Of a stretch of DNA of 64,000 bases, positions 9,565 to 20,123 are shown piece by piece. The notes under the pieces are model-generated. The model was given only the letters and a program-made list of their open reading frames with translations, did not search any database and was not told the origin of the DNA. Both the position numbers and the translations under genes were made by a program. Location of the stretch: the NCBI GenBank assembly GCA_946406115.1, contig OX291545.1:5332001-5396000 (forward strand). Direction: 5' to 3'. Source of the stretch: Apoda limacodes (lineage: Eukaryota > Arthropoda > Insecta > Lepidoptera > Limacodidae). Position 1 is the first letter of the stretch; the number at the start of each line of letters is the position of its first letter.

Positions 9565-10742
9565 CTAGCGGTAAATACCTAATAGCGTAAAAATTGATTA
9601 CGCTGGCCTACCTATTTGGAAGGTAAGTTAAATTATTGTAAATAAACTGATTCCAATTTTAAGTACGCCATAATACCTACTACGTACAAATACCTACTTA
9701 ATTTTTGTAGAAAATGATATTTTAGTGTTTTGACTATTGTAAAAGTTTTAAATATTTTTCTTTGTAAAATGTAGTACACGATCATTAAGGTACCAACTTC
9801 GTACGTAGAGAAGGTACTAAAAGCAAACCGGCAGACGTGGTGAGGGGGCGAGGGGTTACGCTTCGTAGCGCTTCACTGCTTTCACATCATTCATTTAATG
9901 TTCGTATTGGTGTCCATAATATTAGAAACTTTTGGGATAACTTAAAGCTGATGTAAAAAGAATATATTTTATGATTTTTTAAAAATTAATCCAAATATAT
10001 CTTTAGATAAATTTTACGAACAAACCTTTTTAAAATGGCGGGTCATTAAAATATATATACTTTCATTGATTTTATTACGCAACACAGTTAATACAACCAG
10101 TAGGCTTCAATTTCACAACTGCCCCGCTCTCTCAAGCCAACCCTTTTTATTTGTAGTCACAAACAACACGATCGGGTGGGGCGGTCAGGTAGCACACCAG
10201 AAACACGCCATTTATATTTACATTATAACAGAACTGTTTTTTATCTTTGAAATACACATTTAGGTTACAGATATTATTACCTATCTAATACATTGTGTAA
10301 AACTACATACAATATGATTTTACACATCAGTCAATTAATAAATGAAAATAAGCAATCATTATTTATGTATTTTATCAATTGATCAACCTTTTTTACATTT
10401 ATTTTTATTAAAATTAATCTTACATATTTGTAGGTATTTTAATTTTCGATAAACAGTTCTAGTAAGGAACAATTAAAATAGTAAAAACAATGGCTGTGTC
10501 GGAGATTCGAGTATCTTGAAGCTATTCGTCTCTTTGAAAAAATGAAAACTATTATTTATAAGAAAATTGAACTATTGTCATTATTTTATTGTAATATTCT
10601 TTATAGAACTATCGCAATAAATGTTTGATCTGCCTTGCCCTTTAGTCGGCCGTTTTATAGGAAAGCCCAGTTTGTAAAAGAACAAAAAATTTTTTTTTGC
10701 GATACTTCTATAAAAAATAATAGAATAAATATATAAGTTAAC
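9565..10742. other. no recognisable gene
   Basis: AT-rich. A short GC-rich phrase at 9838-9875 (GGTGAGGGGGCGAGGGG) is reminiscent of element tails but was not assigned. The 3' end of the mariner should lie in the first part, but no matching terminal repeat could be paired because its 5' end is missing. Confidence 0.4.
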
Positions 10743-11014
10743 GCGTTCATTTATTTTTTTCTTTTTTAGTATTCATATTTTTAAAGACACTGAACGATTT
10801 TTATTTACATCAAAAGGGGTCCGATGTGTGATACGATTTTCGTCACATGGGCTAATCGTACTTTTAAAACATTTATTACAGAGAAATAGTAACTATATTC
10901 AGATATTGGTTCAACACAAATTTACCATAAAATGTGGTATCAGTGTTTTTTGTAAAAAAACTTTTTTTGTCTTAATTAAGATTATATAACTTGTTCTATA
11001 TTGAAGGAGTGACA
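10743..11014 (+). repeat. direct repeat copy B (partner 6487-6798)
   Basis: Second copy of the sequence found in the palindrome loop, same orientation, about 4.2 kb downstream. It lacks about 45 bp present in copy A after CTTAATTAAGAT and otherwise differs by few bases. Confidence 0.85.
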
Positions 11015-11234
11015 CTAAATACAGAGCTAAGAAAAATACCAAAGCTGGGAAAGACATATATCTAAAGGAAAAATCGTACAGAATTTTGAAAAAAATATTG
11101 GAATTTAAGAAAAAAATATCGTGAAAAAGGCCTTAAAATAAGTTTGCTCGTCCTAGATCTCGATACCTTGTAATGGTATTATTTTATTTTTTATTGCACT
11201 AGAAAGTTATTGCTAGATATAGGTTTTATTATGT

Positions 11235-11415
11235 AATAAAAAAAGGGTCAAGTGTGAGTCGGACTCGCGCACTAAGATTAAACCGGATTGTAAAAAAATT
11301 TTGGTAAGTTGTTATGCGCACGCCGAGGAAGGTTTCTAACAAAGAAAAAACTGGTCAAGTGCGAGTCAGACACGCGTACTAAAGGTAAACCGATTGGATT
11401 GGAATTTTGTTAAAT
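11235..11415 (+). repeat. two partial GGCCAAGTGCGAGTCGG-type repeat ends
   Basis: GGTCAAGTGTGAGTCGGACT at about 11248 and GGTCAAGTGCGAGTCAGACA at about 11352 are diverged beginnings of the interspersed repeat better preserved at 15785, 25313 and 30134. The two pieces lie about 105 bp apart in direct orientation. The rest of 11015-11745 shows nothing recognisable. Confidence 0.55.
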
Positions 11416-11747
11416 TGTTGTGCACAGACCGGTGAATATTTCTGAATTAGTACAACCCTTTAACAATAGGTGGCGCGGCAGTTGTTTTAAAAAAATGAAA
11501 CAATGTTGGCTAGGACAGCTAGTTTTGAATAAATATATATTAATAGTAAAATAATAAAAATAAAAACAAAGTTTTTGAAACATTTCGCCAATTTATTTAG
11601 GCGTCATCATAACACAAAATATAGATTTTCATACATTTACATCGGTATGTCGAATTTTTTGAAAATTGCCATTATTTAAAAATATATCAACCACCTACAA
11701 CTAGGGTACTAAAATAAATCGTTATCTTTAAATTTATGTAGGTATGT

Positions 11748-12525
11748 GTTTTTTTATACCACTAAGGTGGCAAACAAGCTTACGTTCCGGCTGATGGTAA
11801 GCGGTCACCGTAGCCTACGGACGCTTGCAGCACCAGGGGTATCACTCGCGCGTTGCTGACCTTTCAGAAATATAATAACTAATTTCTTGAAGAACCCCAT
11901 ACTGTAGTCCTTGGAGAAAACCTTGGCAGGGACCTTCGATACCGCAAGTGAGTTTGGAATCGTCAACAATGCTCACAGCCCGTCGTTGAACAGAGTCAAA
12001 AGAGCGAAGCTGGTATCCGGGTGCACCCGCCCAGAGTAGGCAGCAGTACTCCATATGGGGCCGAACCTGCGACTTGTAAAGTAGCAACCTTTGCCCCGAA
12101 TTGAAGTACTGCTTCGTTGAGTACACCAAGTTTTTTGAACGCCAGCTTCACCATATCTTGTAAATTATCTCGAAACTGAACATCGCTGGAGATGTCGACA
12201 CCAAGGATCGCAATTCTCTTGGAGATGGAGAGGGGAGTGTTCTGGAATTGTGGTACCACAGTGAATGAGGTTTTCTTAGCGGCGAACGCGCAGACTTGTG
12301 TCTTCGTAGGGTTGAATCGGACCAAGTTTTACCGTCCTCATTCAGAGACCTTGGACAGAGAGGTCTCGATTTGAGACACAAGTTCACCGCGCTTTTCCTT
12401 CACAACGGAACGAGGGATGTTTGCACGACCCGTGTAATAAGCGTCTCCAGTACTGTCATCTGCCTAAAAATGCATGTTGTTGATGTCCAACATGTCATTG
12501 ATATGCAGTAGAACCATGTAAGTCC
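11748..12525 (-). mobile_element. LINE 3' part with RT palm remnant (CR1/jockey-like)
   Basis: On the minus strand, from about 12520, it reads FLLHINDMLDINNMHF, a stop, then ADDSTGDAYYTGRA. This is RT motif C, in which the Tyr of YADD has become TAG. It continues LVRFNPTKTQVCAF, AILGVDISSDVQF and LLYKSQVRPHMEYCCLLW, and ends at the A-tailed 3' box complementary to ATACCACTAAGGTGGC at 11756. RT copies the element RNA at the nicked target. The element is truncated upstream of the palm, has several frameshifts and is inactive. Confidence 0.85.
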
Positions 12526-12754
12526 AAGTAATGAAATCGTGTAAAAAAAATGGAGTGCATAGATACGTCGAGAAATGGTTGCCTTGTTATACTTTTATTA
12601 GATATAGGTGATAGTATGTAGTATTATAAATTTATTATTATAAACCTAACAACAAATTGATGAATGTGCAGTACCCACACAAACTCGAATGAGTTTAAGG
12701 GTGCTAAGAAAAAAATATATTATGTGCATGTGTATTTTATATGAATAAATAAAA

Positions 12755-12915
12755 AGCAACCAGGATCTCGGGACTACCAGGCTATAGAGCACCAGTCTCA
12801 AAACGTCGACGTAAGCAGAACTATTACCAGTAATCAAGTGGGTCACCAATCCTACAAAAGAGAAATCAACAGGGATCTCAGGACTACCAGGCTACCATAG
12901 GCCAGTCTTAAAAGT
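12755..12915. repeat. pair of ~46-bp direct repeats
   Basis: AACCAGGATCTCGGGACTAC with following text at 12758-12803 recurs as AACAGGGATCTCAGGACTAC at about 12868-12913. The downstream stretch to about 13160 ends with AATTTCATCTTAATCGG and TATAAGTATGGAT, phrases typical of insect RTE-like or related element tails. Not assigned further. Confidence 0.5.
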
Positions 12916-13544
12916 AAGATCTTTCCTTTTTTTCACTCTACCATTTTAACTGAAATCACTATTGAGGCTATCTTAGCAACTCAAGAACAAATAATGTCGG
13001 CGATAAAAAAGCGACTCACACTTGACGTTTTCAAGTAGCCTATGTCCTTTTTCGAGACTTAAACTATCTCCTTGCCAAATTTCATCTTAATCGGTATAGC
13101 GGTTGAAGCGTGAAGAGGTAACATACAGGTTACTTGCGCATTTGTCATATAAGTATGGATCTGTCGAACGATGACTACCACTTAATATTGTGAAACACAT
13201 ATTCAAAAAAATCAAAATTCAAATGAGTTACTAAGAACTTTAGAATCGTCACGTGAATTAATTACATCTAGCTTTACAAACTAATGACAATACTGTTTTA
13301 TTGCGTGCGTTTGTAAAATCACAAACAAAACGTAATATTATAGTGAATAAACTAAGAAATACATAGAGTTTTGTATTAAAACACATAATGAACAAGATTT
13401 ACAATGTAAAATAAAAAATTAAAATCAAAATTCAGGTAATAATTTAATATTTAATTACCAATGGTTTTTAGATTGCATAGGAGGGGGCACCATGTGATAC
13501 GTAGGTAATATTACACAGCAGACGTCCATATAAATATGTATGTC

Positions 13545-13547
<3 letters not shown>

Positions 13548-13598
<51 letters not shown>
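13548..13598. repeat. (TA)n microsatellite
   Basis: Uninterrupted TA dinucleotide run of about 50 bp beside the likely 3' end of the minus-strand LINE tail that follows. Confidence 0.95.
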
Positions 13599-13599
<1 letters not shown>

Positions 13600-14565
13600 G
13601 TACAATTTTACATTTTACAAACATGTAAATAAATAAATAAATAGGTATTCATATACATATTAAAGATATAATAAAATACACATACACGCACATATTCATT
13701 TATACACCACAGCCATATATTAATACATATATATAAATATACAAATACATATAAAAGATATAAGAATAAAACTATACGTAAATTAACTTATAGGTCTGAT
13801 GCAATCCTTGTTTGGCCGCACGATAGCCGCAGGGCTCTGAACGCGGGGCGGTGCATCACACAAACACGCACATATACATATATGCACACACACATTCAAA
13901 CAGACATCGCACACGCGAAAGTGGCCCAGCTTCAACACAACAGCCTGGCAACAAATGCACATCATTCAAACTACCATCACTTCGGAAACTGGCTAAGGGA
14001 AGAAGAAGTGACAAGAAACTCCCAGATGTACACCTGTTACACCAATCAGTCATGCAGGAACCAATCCATCAAGTACACAACATCTATCCAAATATGTATT
14101 TACCCACATACACGTACGTACTCGTGCACCACATCCCCACACATCCAAAACCCCACCTAAACCAGGCAACCAAAGGCGGATTGCACATGGTGCATCCCCT
14201 GGTAGCTCGCCACCAATCACTATGAAGTTAACAACAAAGTCATAACATTACTACTTAGCTTGGTCTTTAGATTGCTTCTTTAACTTATCAAACGTAAATT
14301 ATTTAAGTATATATAGAAAATCTAACATTAATTTTTCATACATACAAGTTTGTCATTCAAATATTCATCTACATTATAATATGCTTTCTTACATAGCAGA
14401 TGTTTGATTTAAACTGTTTGTCCCCAAAGTTAAGAATTTCTACAGATAACTTATTATAAAGTTTTACACCGCCTCCCCTAATAATGTCTAATAATGCCTC
14501 CCATAAATGATTTGTTGGCTTTAGTAAGCCTAAATTTGGCATAGCAAGTTTATTTTTAAATCAAG
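13600..14565 (-). mobile_element. LINE 3' tail (C-terminal RT codons plus 3' UTR)
   Basis: This is the reverse-complement partner of 45810-46495. Reading the minus strand from about 14565, the decayed frame gives KLAMPNLGLLKPTNHLWE-like text, corresponding to the NNSFMGQCIHFYNK region of related LINEs, then a long GC-richer 3' UTR (14230-13795) and AT-rich repeats. Plus-strand open frames here (13851-14225, 13882-14160) are chance readings of the UTR. Enzymatic domains are absent. The extent left of 13800 is uncertain. Confidence 0.7.
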
Positions 14566-14621
14566 TATTTAATTTGTGCTAACAGTGAATTGGGATGTGT
14601 TTTTACGGACAAAAAATACAA

Positions 14622-14892
14622 GTTAAATAATTAGAATAGCTAATTATCTAGTGCATTGACTCTAAGTTGTAGCAAAAGTCAATAAATGTGACTACAAAAC
14701 GGTAATAACGTTAAATTCCATACAAAAAATTAAAAGTTTCAAGGCGTCATTACGGTATAAATTACTTAAGAAGTATATAACATATATATCTCATAGTAAT
14801 GTATATGACATTATCTTATGATTTATAGTACATTAACATACACAACGTTAGAATAACAGAATTTAGCTTTCTGGCCTATATCGGCCTCTTAA
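14622..14892 (+). repeat. direct repeat, partner at 62422-62688
   Basis: GTTAAATAATTAGAATAGC through TTTCTGGCCTATATCG is shared with 62422-62688 in the same orientation, with scattered substitutions and a short indel in an A-run. The element type is unknown; no ends or coding frame seen. Confidence 0.85.
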
Positions 14893-15784
14893 TAACAATA
14901 TTTACGTTCCGATTCGGGCGCGGCGCTTGCCGGTACAGGGTACAAACTTAATAATCTAGTTGCTCTATCGTAATAGTACATTGTGTATTAAGGGCGGTAA
15001 GAAGAAAATAACTAATGAGAGGCTATTTAGAAGCCTAAGGCTTCAATAACTTATACTGTCAAGTTATTGCGTCACATTTGCAAGTAAATAAATAAAAATA
15101 TGAGTCGAAAACACTTACATACTCAAAACATAACTTTACAATTAAAGACAATAAAAGTTTTTTAAAGTTACCTTAGTGTGTAAATATTTATCGTCAGGAG
15201 CTTCATTAATAATTTTTCTACATTTTCTTACATAAGTACCTTCGATTTTTTTACTCACATAGGTACCTACCCATCTGACTTCCTTTTCAAAAATGAAGTT
15301 AATTTTATATTCCTACTGTAAAGAAACTCACCGAAATAAAAATGGTGGGAACAGAAGAGCCATGTAGCGGTATCTAGAGAATTTATAAATTAAAAAGTTT
15401 TGGCAAGGTAGAACTTCTTGGTCTCTAGTGTCGTTTTGATTTTTGACCACCGGGTCAGAAAAAAATCGTTGCACTATAATTGCTCTTCTGGCGCGTAGTT
15501 CTTATCTTAAACCAAAAATGGCGCTTTTGTACATACTTGGTTTACGTACTGTTTTATCGTACAAGTAGAGCGTGCACTGTCCGTTCGATTACATAATAAA
15601 TCATTTCGCCCGTGGTCTTTATGTACTTTCGTTTTGCCGAGAATTGAGGTTTTAGCACCTAGTTTACCAGCACGTAATAAGACTGTTTACGAATTAGTCT
15701 GTTAAAAAACAGTAACACATTTATGCTTTAAATCTTGCAGTGACAATAATGTGTGTGTGAGCTCTAAATTAAAATAACAAATAA
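14893..15784. other. no recognisable gene
   Basis: AT-rich. At 15350-15475 there is weak similarity to the MITE at 26135 (GTATCTAGAG, a CGTTTTGA..TTTTGACCACCG stretch, and a TTGCACTATA end), too diverged to delimit. Confidence 0.4.
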
Positions 15785-16430
15785 TAAAAATCGGCCAAGT
15801 GCGAGTCGGACTCGCGCACGAAGGGTTCCGTACCATTACGTACATACATACATACATACATTAAAAATCACGATAAAATCAAGTTTGTTGTATGGGAGCC
15901 CCCTTAAATATTAATTTAATTCTGTTTTTTTAGTATTTGTATTTTTATTAAATTTAAACTGTCTAACTATCATGCTTCATGAGATAGACGGACGGACGGA
16001 CAGCGAAGTCTTAGTAATAGGGTACCGCTTATTACCCTTTGGGTACGGAACTCTAAAAACTGGCCAAATGTAAGACGGACCCGAGTCATTTGCCATCTTA
16101 AATCACAGTTACAGCGCTATTTAGCTGTTAAATGTAAATTAAATTATTTATTTTTAATGTGACTATATAACTAAATATTCTGTGAACCCCGTACCTGATG
16201 CCGTTATCATTGATCACGAGCAAAAACTAGCAAAAAAATTTTTGTTTGTTGTATCGGAGCCCCCTTAAATACTTATTTTATTCTGTTTTTTAGTATTTGT
16301 TGTTATAGCGGCAACGGAAATACATGTTTTGTGAAAATTTCAACTGTGTAACTATCACGGTTTATGAGATACAGCCTGATGACAGACGGACGGACGGACA
16401 GACGTACGGGATTCCGTTAAAAAACACGTT
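15785..16430 (+). repeat. two adjacent GGGTTCCG-type interspersed repeats
   Basis: The first copy begins AAATCGGCCAAGTGCGAGTC at 15790, includes a (CATA)n run at 15841-15862 and TTGTATGGGAGCCCCCTTAA, then GACGGACGGAC, and ends near 16060 with GGGTACGGAACTC. A second copy begins at once with TGGCCAAATGTAAG and ends near 16430. This is a non-coding family common in moths and butterflies; I do not know its class. Further copies lie at 25313-26066 and 30134-30546. Confidence 0.8.
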
Positions 16431-16554
16431 TAACACAATTTGATTTCAAAGAAGTCCCTAATTAACTCACGTTAATTTGTAACCGTGGCCTATTAAGTCA
16501 AACAAAATTTTATATTATATGAATAAGTAAAGCGCCAATTAACGCGCTCCGTAA

Positions 16555-16680
16555 GCAATATCACGAACGCGAACCTTCAGCTTACACGCGGTATCTATAC
16601 TCATTTGTGTTAACCTTGTACGTACACAGTACGCGCGAGTACGTGAGCGCGGCGGCGGCGGTGCCGATACGACAAAATGA
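16555..16680. other. short GC-rich patch with GGC run
   Basis: ACGTGAGCGCGGCGGCGGCG and surrounding CpG-rich text stand out from AT-rich flanks. It could be a fragment of a promoter or of an element 5' UTR. No gene start can be tied to it. Confidence 0.3.
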
Positions 16681-16734
16681 GCGAAAAGAAATAATAAAAA
16701 TAGGTATTTTTTAAGTTCAATATTAAAACAGTAT

Positions 16735-16893
16735 GGTGTTCTTCAAGAAAGAAGTTATTAGATTTCTGAAGGGTCGGCAACGTGCAAGTGATACCTCTGG
16801 TGTTGCAAGCGTCCATAGGCTACGGTGACCGCTTACCATCAGGCGGACCGTAAGCTTGTTTGCCACCTTAGTGGTATAAAAAAAAAAATGTAT
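16735..16893 (+). mobile_element. LINE 3' end, plus strand
   Basis: Plus-strand frame: FFKKEVIRFLKGRQRASD, then TSGVASVHRLR and a stop, then the 3' box GCCACCTTAGTGGTATAAAA with an A-run to about 16890. This is the best-preserved C-terminus of the LINE family scattered through the window and shows how its protein ends. Only the last ~50 codons remain. Confidence 0.85.
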
Positions 16894-16924
16894 CCTACAA
16901 GCTGTTGCCCGCGACTGTTTGTTC

Positions 16925-17178
16925 GCAAGTTTAGTCGTATATGTATCGCATAACAATACAACCATAACTTGTGTTACGTACAGGGTAAGTTTGTTTGTAT
17001 GTATCATATATGACAAACAGCCATAACTTGTATTTCGTATAGTGCAAGTTTATTCGTATGTATCGCATATCACATACCACCATAACTTGTGTTACGTACG
17101 GAGTAAGTTTGTTTGTATGTATTACGTATAACAAACAGCCATAACTTGTGTTCCGAATAGTACAAGTTTATTCGTAAA
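16925..17178. repeat. 59-bp tandem repeat with dimeric structure
   Basis: CCATAACTTGT starts at 16962, 17021, 17080 and 17139, so the period is exactly 59 bp over at least four units. Units 1 and 3 share GTTACGTAC and GTAAGTTTGTTTGTATG. Units 2 and 4 share a TTCCG/TTTCG-TATAG-type segment and CAAGTTTATTCGTA. The true repeat is therefore a 118-bp dimer. It lies directly after the LINE tail at 16735. Confidence 0.9.
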
Positions 17179-17329
17179 TATATTCGTTAAGAAATTGATG
17201 GGTTGACGAAGTAAGGATTTTAGAAATGACAATCAGAAGTGGTTTGATGCGAGTATTATGTGATAATGAAGATAACAGGTATATAAAATAAATAAACGTC
17301 TAGCAGCTTTGCCTACGAGTACGTAAAAT

Positions 17330-18350
17330 ATATTTTTGCTTGCTAATAAATTGCAGGCTTTTCAACATGCCCCGGGGCGTTGAACATGTGTTAATTAATG
17401 CTTTTCTGATTATTCCTATTGTGGTCTTGATGTCCGCCACGCGAACTATACCGTTAGATCCAGGATGAATTGCAGGCGAAAGATTGGCTTCTTTCACAAC
17501 AACCAACGAATCCATTTTCAATGCATCCTTACAAGAACGCCACAGTTCTTTGCTGCAACTCAGCGATAAATTCCTTGGTCCACCTTGACGAGAAATGTTA
17601 GCAAAGCTGTTCAATACCTTGGTAATGTGTCAGATGATTCGGTGAGTCATTCATTCTTCCTTTGTGGTAATCATATTAGTGGATGTCCAATCAAATAATG
17701 ACCTGGCCACTGACGCCATGTGTAATCTGCTAGATCTGAAGAGAGCGGAATCAGTGGCTGAGAGTTAAGTTAGTTAACGTGGTGTTAGGCTCTTTGTACG
17801 TTAAGTGACAGTTTTTCAACACTCGTGACAGATGATATTTGGTCGACTTTACACCCGCTTCTCAAAGTCCACCAAAATGTGAAATATACACTGGAATGGA
17901 ACGAAAATTCATATTCTCGTTTTTAAGAATTTTGATAACTCGTTATAACTCGTTATAACTCGTTATAAGCACCAACGAAAGAGGAAGCGTTATAAGAAAA
18001 AATATTAGGAGGCTTACTCCTTCCTTATATCTACCTCCGTAACGCTTCTAAATAATTATTACTCGTTAAATCACCCACCAGCTCTAAATGTATGCTCTTA
18101 GTGGTGAAGCATATAAAGATGGCCACGTAAACTTTTACCAGCTTACAACCGCGATCTTGACGACAATCATACATAATTGGACCCGCGCAATCAACTCCTA
18201 CATTTTCAAAGGGACATCCACCTGAAAAAAGACGCTGTTTTTCCCATTATTAGGGTGAGAGTTTTGGCTTTCATTTGATTGCAACGTATACACTTATGGT
18301 AGCAAGCTTTTGCTAAGTTGCGACCTCCTATGGGCCAATACGTTTCCCTT
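17330..18350 (-). pseudogene. BEL/Pao-type integrase remnant
   Basis: On the minus strand from about 18345: YWPIGGRNLAKACYHKCIRC (the zinc-binding H2C2 region), NVGVDCAGPIMYD with the first catalytic Asp, VYVAIFICFTTKSIHLELVG and LTSNNYLEALRR, then PPNIFSYNASSFVGAYN. Here the second catalytic Asp, normally in SDN, is Tyr. The third region is ISHFGGL, a stop, then EAGVK, keeping the Glu. Further on come ALKMDSLVVVKEANLSPAI and GIVRVADIKTTIG, matching the C-terminal domain of BEL/Pao pol. Integrase joins the cDNA to target DNA. Multiple frameshifts; inactive. Confidence 0.85.
17937..17970. repeat. 10-bp tandem repeat
   Basis: AACTCGTTAT is repeated three times in a row within the BEL/Pao integrase remnant. 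This looks like a local expansion after decay. Confidence 0.85.
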
Positions 18351-18721
18351 ATAATAATATATTATTCCAGTTTTTTGTTTTTATTTTTAATTAATGCCTG
18401 CTTATTTTAAACACCGACTTATAAAAAAGTTTTATTCTAAACAAAAACTTAACTAAGAGATACTAAATAACTAAGAGAGAAGAGGTTTCGGTGTGTTTTT
18501 TGTGCATGTTTGTCTGTGTGTCATATACGGCTTTTGAGACCAGTTTGGTTAATTTTTAGATATCCGTTCGTACCAAAACCGTCCAACCAGGAACTTCTTC
18601 AAATACATAAGGACATCTCAATTTTCCTTTACAAGGAGATCGTATATAGGTATATAATACAACATGTACCAAACAACATGTTTTTGCGTGGCAAATATCG
18701 CAGAATCTACATCGACGATAC
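18351..18721. other. no recognisable gene
   Basis: AT-rich spacer between the integrase remnant and the LINE tail. Nothing identified. Confidence 0.4.
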
Positions 18722-19401
18722 TTAATTTATTGAATATGATATGATATGATATGATATGATATATTTATTGGTAAATTTGTTGAATTTACAGGTCATTATA
18801 CATTTCTTTATACATAACAATATACATTTTACAATTAAATAAGAAAAACAATATGATATATACAAAATGAACAATAAAAGTATATACGTATACTTATGTC
18901 TGTAGATACATTTATAATTCGTCACACTTTTTCTTCAAGAAACTCTTTAAGCGAGTAGAACGCTTTGCTTTCTAGCCATCTTTTAAGCATGTTTTTGAAG
19001 ACCGTAATGGAAGTTGCAGTTATTTCCCTAGGTAGCCGGTTGTACACGACCGGTCCTAAAATATAGGGTGACATTTCTGATTTTTTAAATTTGTGGGTTG
19101 CTGCCTGGAGTTTTTGTTTATTTCTGGTTTTATAGTGGTGATTTTCACCTAGGAATTTAAACTTATCTATATTATTGTGGACAAATGTCGCTATTTGTAG
19201 AATAAATATTGAAGTCAGGGTCAGTATTTTTAATTTAATGAAATGCTGCTTCGCTGAATCTCTGGGTGATATGCGGGCAACAATGCGAACTGCCTTTTTT
19301 TGCAGAATAAATATTCGTTCCCAGTCAACCGCTTTTCCCCACAGCTCTGTTCCGTACATAATAAGTGACTGGACAGTCGCATAGAAGCAACTCTTTACCA
19401 C
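18722..19401 (-). mobile_element. LINE 3' fragment with (ATATC)n tail
   Basis: The minus-strand frame 19401-18922 reads from SCFYATVQSLIMYGTELWG through FILQKKAVRIVARISPRDSA to VYNRLPREITATSITVFKN and ends at EEKV. This is the region after the RT catalytic motifs in jockey/CR1-like LINEs (the YG..LWG and QKKAVRI landmarks). About 160 residues are open without a stop. After a ~190-bp 3' UTR the element ends in ATATC units (TATGA run at 18738-18760 on the plus strand), a microsatellite tail of the kind some LINEs prime with. Palm and endonuclease are missing. Confidence 0.85.
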
Positions 19402-20123
19402 GTGGGGAATATATTAGAGGTTATCATAAATTTATGATAGCAAATATTTTTGTTATAGTCTGTTATGTATCAACTGTAAAGAAATATTAAGCTAGGTCGT
19501 GCATTTACGCAGTTTAAGTTCCGTGCAATAAAAATGCCATGGGGATATTTTTCATTAAGTATAACTGAAAAATCTGAAAAAATTGCATCTATGAATCGCA
19601 GGCAATAAATAGATGCTAATTTTAGATAAAAAAACTGGTTGCCTGTAAAGTCGGTATACGGGCGAAAGTTTTACGTGACAATGATTTTATGTCTGTCTCT
19701 CTCGCTCTTAGGCGGGCGCGTGCCTCTCACTCGCTCTCATTGTGAGCGCATAACGTGAGCGGAGCGTAACGCAGTTTCTTGAAGTGTCACCCGGCAAACC
19801 AATTTATAAGACGTTGTCACGTCAAAAAATTCAAACGACTACGACATACGAATAAATGATTTATTATTTCAATCAGTTATTGAATTTTTAGTAACTAACA
19901 AATATTAAATACATTGTTAAATCTTATTTAAAATACATTATATTAATCTTTAAGAAAACAAGTTATATAACTAATTCTTAATTAAAATAAATCTAAAACT
20001 ATAATTAAAAACATATTACACAAATCAAAACTTACCATACCAGAATAAATACCTAATTAATAATAAAAAACAAAATACATATTAAAGAAAGACAAATTAC
20101 AACTCTAAAACTAATTTCAAATT
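19402..20123. other. spacer; GC-richer repeat patch and 3' UTR of next element
   Basis: Contains GGCGGGCGCGTGCCTCTCAC and nearby CGTAACGC text (19700-19790), which looks like a decayed interspersed repeat. 19860-20123 is AT-rich and probably the 3' UTR of the minus-strand element at 20124-21995. Confidence 0.4.

Noticed and set aside
13851..14225. 124-codon plus-strand open frame
   Set aside because: It runs antisense through the 3' UTR of a minus-strand LINE whose partner copy (46150-46490) does not keep the frame.
16555..16680. CpG-rich patch as a host promoter
   Set aside because: No transcription start motifs, no downstream gene, and the flanks are repeats. Listed only as a GC-rich patch.
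16962..17060. ATAACTTGTATTTCGTATA text resembling a recombinase (lox-like) site
   Set aside because: It is part of the 59-bp tandem repeat, lacks the inverted 13-bp arms, and the setting is an insect genome.
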